Below, in pieces: positions 62,333-64,000 of a stretch of 64,000 nt of DNA. This DNA comes from Neorhizobium galegae (lineage in GTDB: Bacteria; Pseudomonadota; Alphaproteobacteria; Rhizobiales; Rhizobiaceae): contig NZ_JAGIPG010000002.1 of assembly GCF_017877055.1 (NCBI RefSeq), forward strand, positions 62,001-126,000. The letters are read 5' to 3'. Numbering within the stretch: position 1 is the stretch's first letter; every line of letters begins with the position of its first letter. The notes below the pieces were generated by a model, which was given only the letters and a program-made list of their open reading frames with translations, was not told the DNA's origin and did no database searches. A program made the translations under genes and the position numbers.

Positions 62333-64000
62333 TCAGGCACTTTCGCGGAAATCGTCGTCATCACCATCGGGACCGCCCATCGAAAGATCGAGGGCAAAAC
62401 CCTTGGCGCGTGCCTGCTGGGATGCGACCGAATGGCCGGCCGGACGGGGCGCTGGAGCCTTCAATGGCTGTTTTGCACCGAGCTTTGCTGTTGCCGGAGC
62501 CTTGGCGCCTGGCTGCAGCCGGGCCTTGGCATTGGCGCGTTCGACCTTGAAGAAGGCGATCGAGGCCTGCAGCTCTTCCGCCTGAGCGGCCAGCTCTTCG
62601 GATGTCGCCGACATTTCTTCCGAGGCGCCGGCATTCTGCTGGGTTACCTTGTCGAGCTGCTGGATTGCTTCGTTGATCTGGGCCGCACCCACATCCTGCT
62701 CGCGGCAGGCGGCGGAGATTTCCGAGACCAGTTCCGCGGTCTTCTGGATCGCGGGCACAAGCTTGTTGAGCATCTCGCCGGCTTCGGTCGCAACCTGGAC
62801 GGTATCGCCGGAAAGCGCGCTGATTTCCGCCGCAGCGGCCTGGCTGCGCTCCGCGAGCTTGCGGACTTCCGAAGCAACAACCGCAAAACCCTTGCCGTGT
62901 TCGCCGGCACGGGCGGCTTCAACCGCCGCGTTCAGGGCGAGAAGATCGGTCTGGCGGGCGATTTCCTGGACGATCGAGATCTTTTCCGCGATCGTACGCA
63001 TTGCCGAGACGGCGCGGCCGACCGCCTGGCCGGACGCTTCGGCATCGCGGGACGACTGGCGGGCGATCTTTTCCGTCTGGGCGGCATTATCGGCGTTCTG
63101 CTTGATATTGGCGGCCATCTGCTCCATCGAAGAGGAAGCCTCCTCGGCGGCGGAAGCCTGTTCGGTGGCGCCCTGGGAAAGCTGTTCCGAGCTTGCCGAA
63201 AGTTCCTGGCTGCCCGAAGAGACGTTGTCCGCTGCCGAAAGAGCGTCGCCGACCACGCCGCGCAGGCGTTCCACCATGCTTTCAAGCGCAAGGCCGAGCG
63301 TGTCCTTCTCGGATAGCGGTTTCGGTGAAACGGTCAGATCGCCATTGGAAATCTGGTCGGCGATCGTCGCCGTGCTGCGCAGGTTGGCCGTCATCGTGTT
63401 GATCGTGTCGACCAGATCCTTGATCTCGTCGTTCGTCTTGATCTCGATATTCTGATTGAGATCGCCGATCGATACCGCCTTGGCAACGCTCATGATCTTG
63501 GTGAGACCCCTGCCGATGCCGAGGGCGATCCAGAACGCTGTCGCCGCTGCCGTGATGACGGCCACCGCGGCGATGGTGATCATCAGGCTGCGCGTCGTCC
63601 AATAGGTGGCTTCCGCTTCATCATTGGCCTTCTGCATCCGGTCGCGGTTGATTTGTACGGCTTCTTCCAGTTGCGTGGAGAGTTCGGTCACCGCCTTGCG
63701 GCTTTCTCCGGCTGAAAGGGCAAGTGCTCCCTGTGCATCGCCGCGCTTGACGGCGGCATCGACCTTTTCGTTCGCAGCGCGGTTGGTCGCTGCGAGCGCC
63801 CGCGTTTCATCCCAGAACTGCTTCTGGTCTGCCGATGCGGTCGAAGCCAGTTCATTCAGCAACGTGGCGAACTGCGCCTCCAGCTTGTCGCCGTCGACAT
63901 AGAACTTTTCGATCTCCTGCGGCGAGGTGGCGAGCAGCATGTTCTTCTGCGCGCGGATGCGATTGAGCGACAGGATGTTCATCTGCTGGATCTTATCGAG
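62333..64000 (-). CDS. Methyl-accepting chemotaxis protein, N-terminus outside the window
   Basis: The frame is open to the right edge; the visible 555 residues begin inside the periplasmic domain, so the first membrane helix and start are missing. The second membrane helix is at [25 protein letters not shown], followed by HAMP and one HAMP-like unit (KPLSEKD), against two in the neighbour. The signalling domain is almost identical to that of the receptor at 60227-62149, and the tail [13 protein letters not shown] differs at one residue. The pair arose by duplication with divergent sensory domains. Confidence 0.9.
   Translation of the reverse strand, partial: LDKIQQMNILSLNRIRAQKNMLLATSPQEIEKFYVDGDKLEAQFATLLNELASTASADQKQFWDETRALAATNRAANEKVDAAVKRGDAQGALALSAGESRKAVTELSTQLEEAVQINRDRMQKANDEAEATYWTTRSLMITIAAVAVITAAATAFWIALGIGRGLTKIMSVAKAVSIGDLNQNIEIKTNDEIKDLVDTINTMTANLRSTATIADQISNGDLTVSPKPLSEKDTLGLALESMVERLRGVVGDALSAADNVSSGSQELSASSEQLSQGATEQASAAEEASSSMEQMAANIKQNADNAAQTEKIARQSSRDAEASGQAVGRAVSAMRTIAEKISIVQEIARQTDLLALNAAVEAARAGEHGKGFAVVASEVRKLAERSQAAAAEISALSGDTVQVATEAGEMLNKLVPAIQKTAELVSEISAACREQDVGAAQINEAIQQLDKVTQQNAGASEEMSATSEELAAQAEELQASIAFFKVERANAKARLQPGAKAPATAKLGAKQPLKAPAPRPAGHSVASQQARAKGFALDLSMGGPDGDDDDFRESA

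Noticed and set aside
61253..63316. Plus-strand open frame of 687 codons across both receptor genes
   Set aside because: Antisense to the duplicated signalling domains; internal repetition comes from those domains.

Overview
The window is GC-rich, tightly packed bacterial DNA with many ATGA and TGATG overlaps between genes. Its content points to an alphaproteobacterium of the Rhizobiaceae (Rhizobium, Neorhizobium or Agrobacterium type): fixNOQP-fixGHIS, a hybrid FixL with FixK and an OmpR-type partner, pccBA plus methylmalonyl-CoA mutase, and rhizobial chemotaxis genes. No nif, nod, rRNA, tRNA, CRISPR or transposase gene was seen. Whether this is chromosome, chromid or plasmid cannot be told from the sequence.

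Layout. 1-2022: end of a spermidine/iron-type ABC importer. 2063-10897: cbb3 oxidase genes fixNOQP and their assembly genes fixGHIS, each behind a TTGAC-N4-GTCAA anaerobox, with a VapBC-like toxin-antitoxin pair between them. 11063-15057: a VOC protein, then fixK-hfixL divergent from an OmpR-type regulator (fxkR) with a GTTAC direct repeat between them. 15058-23710: a peptide-type ABC importer operon that continues into a CocE/NonD hydrolase and a CapA-like protein, with a divergent LysR gene to 24817. 24952-33140: propionyl-CoA to succinyl-CoA genes (pccB, yghU, a small unknown gene, pccA, mutase), interrupted by an AT-richer adenine methyltransferase gene. 33144-42518: SorC regulator, divergent from a run of GDPD, PhoD-type phosphatase, HAD phosphatase, ABC importer and LacI regulator. 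42636-49160: CoA-dependent hydroxycinnamate degradation genes. 49278-53448: LysR, FAD oxidoreductase and two-subunit aconitase X. 53451-56926: NmrA-like protein, TetR, SDR and polyol dehydrogenase. 56927-64000: ParA-like ATPase, cheB, cheR, cheW and two chemoreceptors, the last cut by the window end.

How the parts work together. Low oxygen would be sensed by the heme PAS domain of hFixL. The signal would pass to the OmpR-type regulator, then to FixK, which would switch on the two fix operons through the anaeroboxes; all expected sites are visible. The other blocks look like independent scavenging or catabolic modules, each with its own regulator and, in most cases, a candidate operator in the intergenic gap. 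The least explained are the LysR/FAD/AcnX cluster, which carries the same 18-base LysR-type dyad before the regulator gene and before the operon, and the SorC-to-LacI phosphoester cluster.
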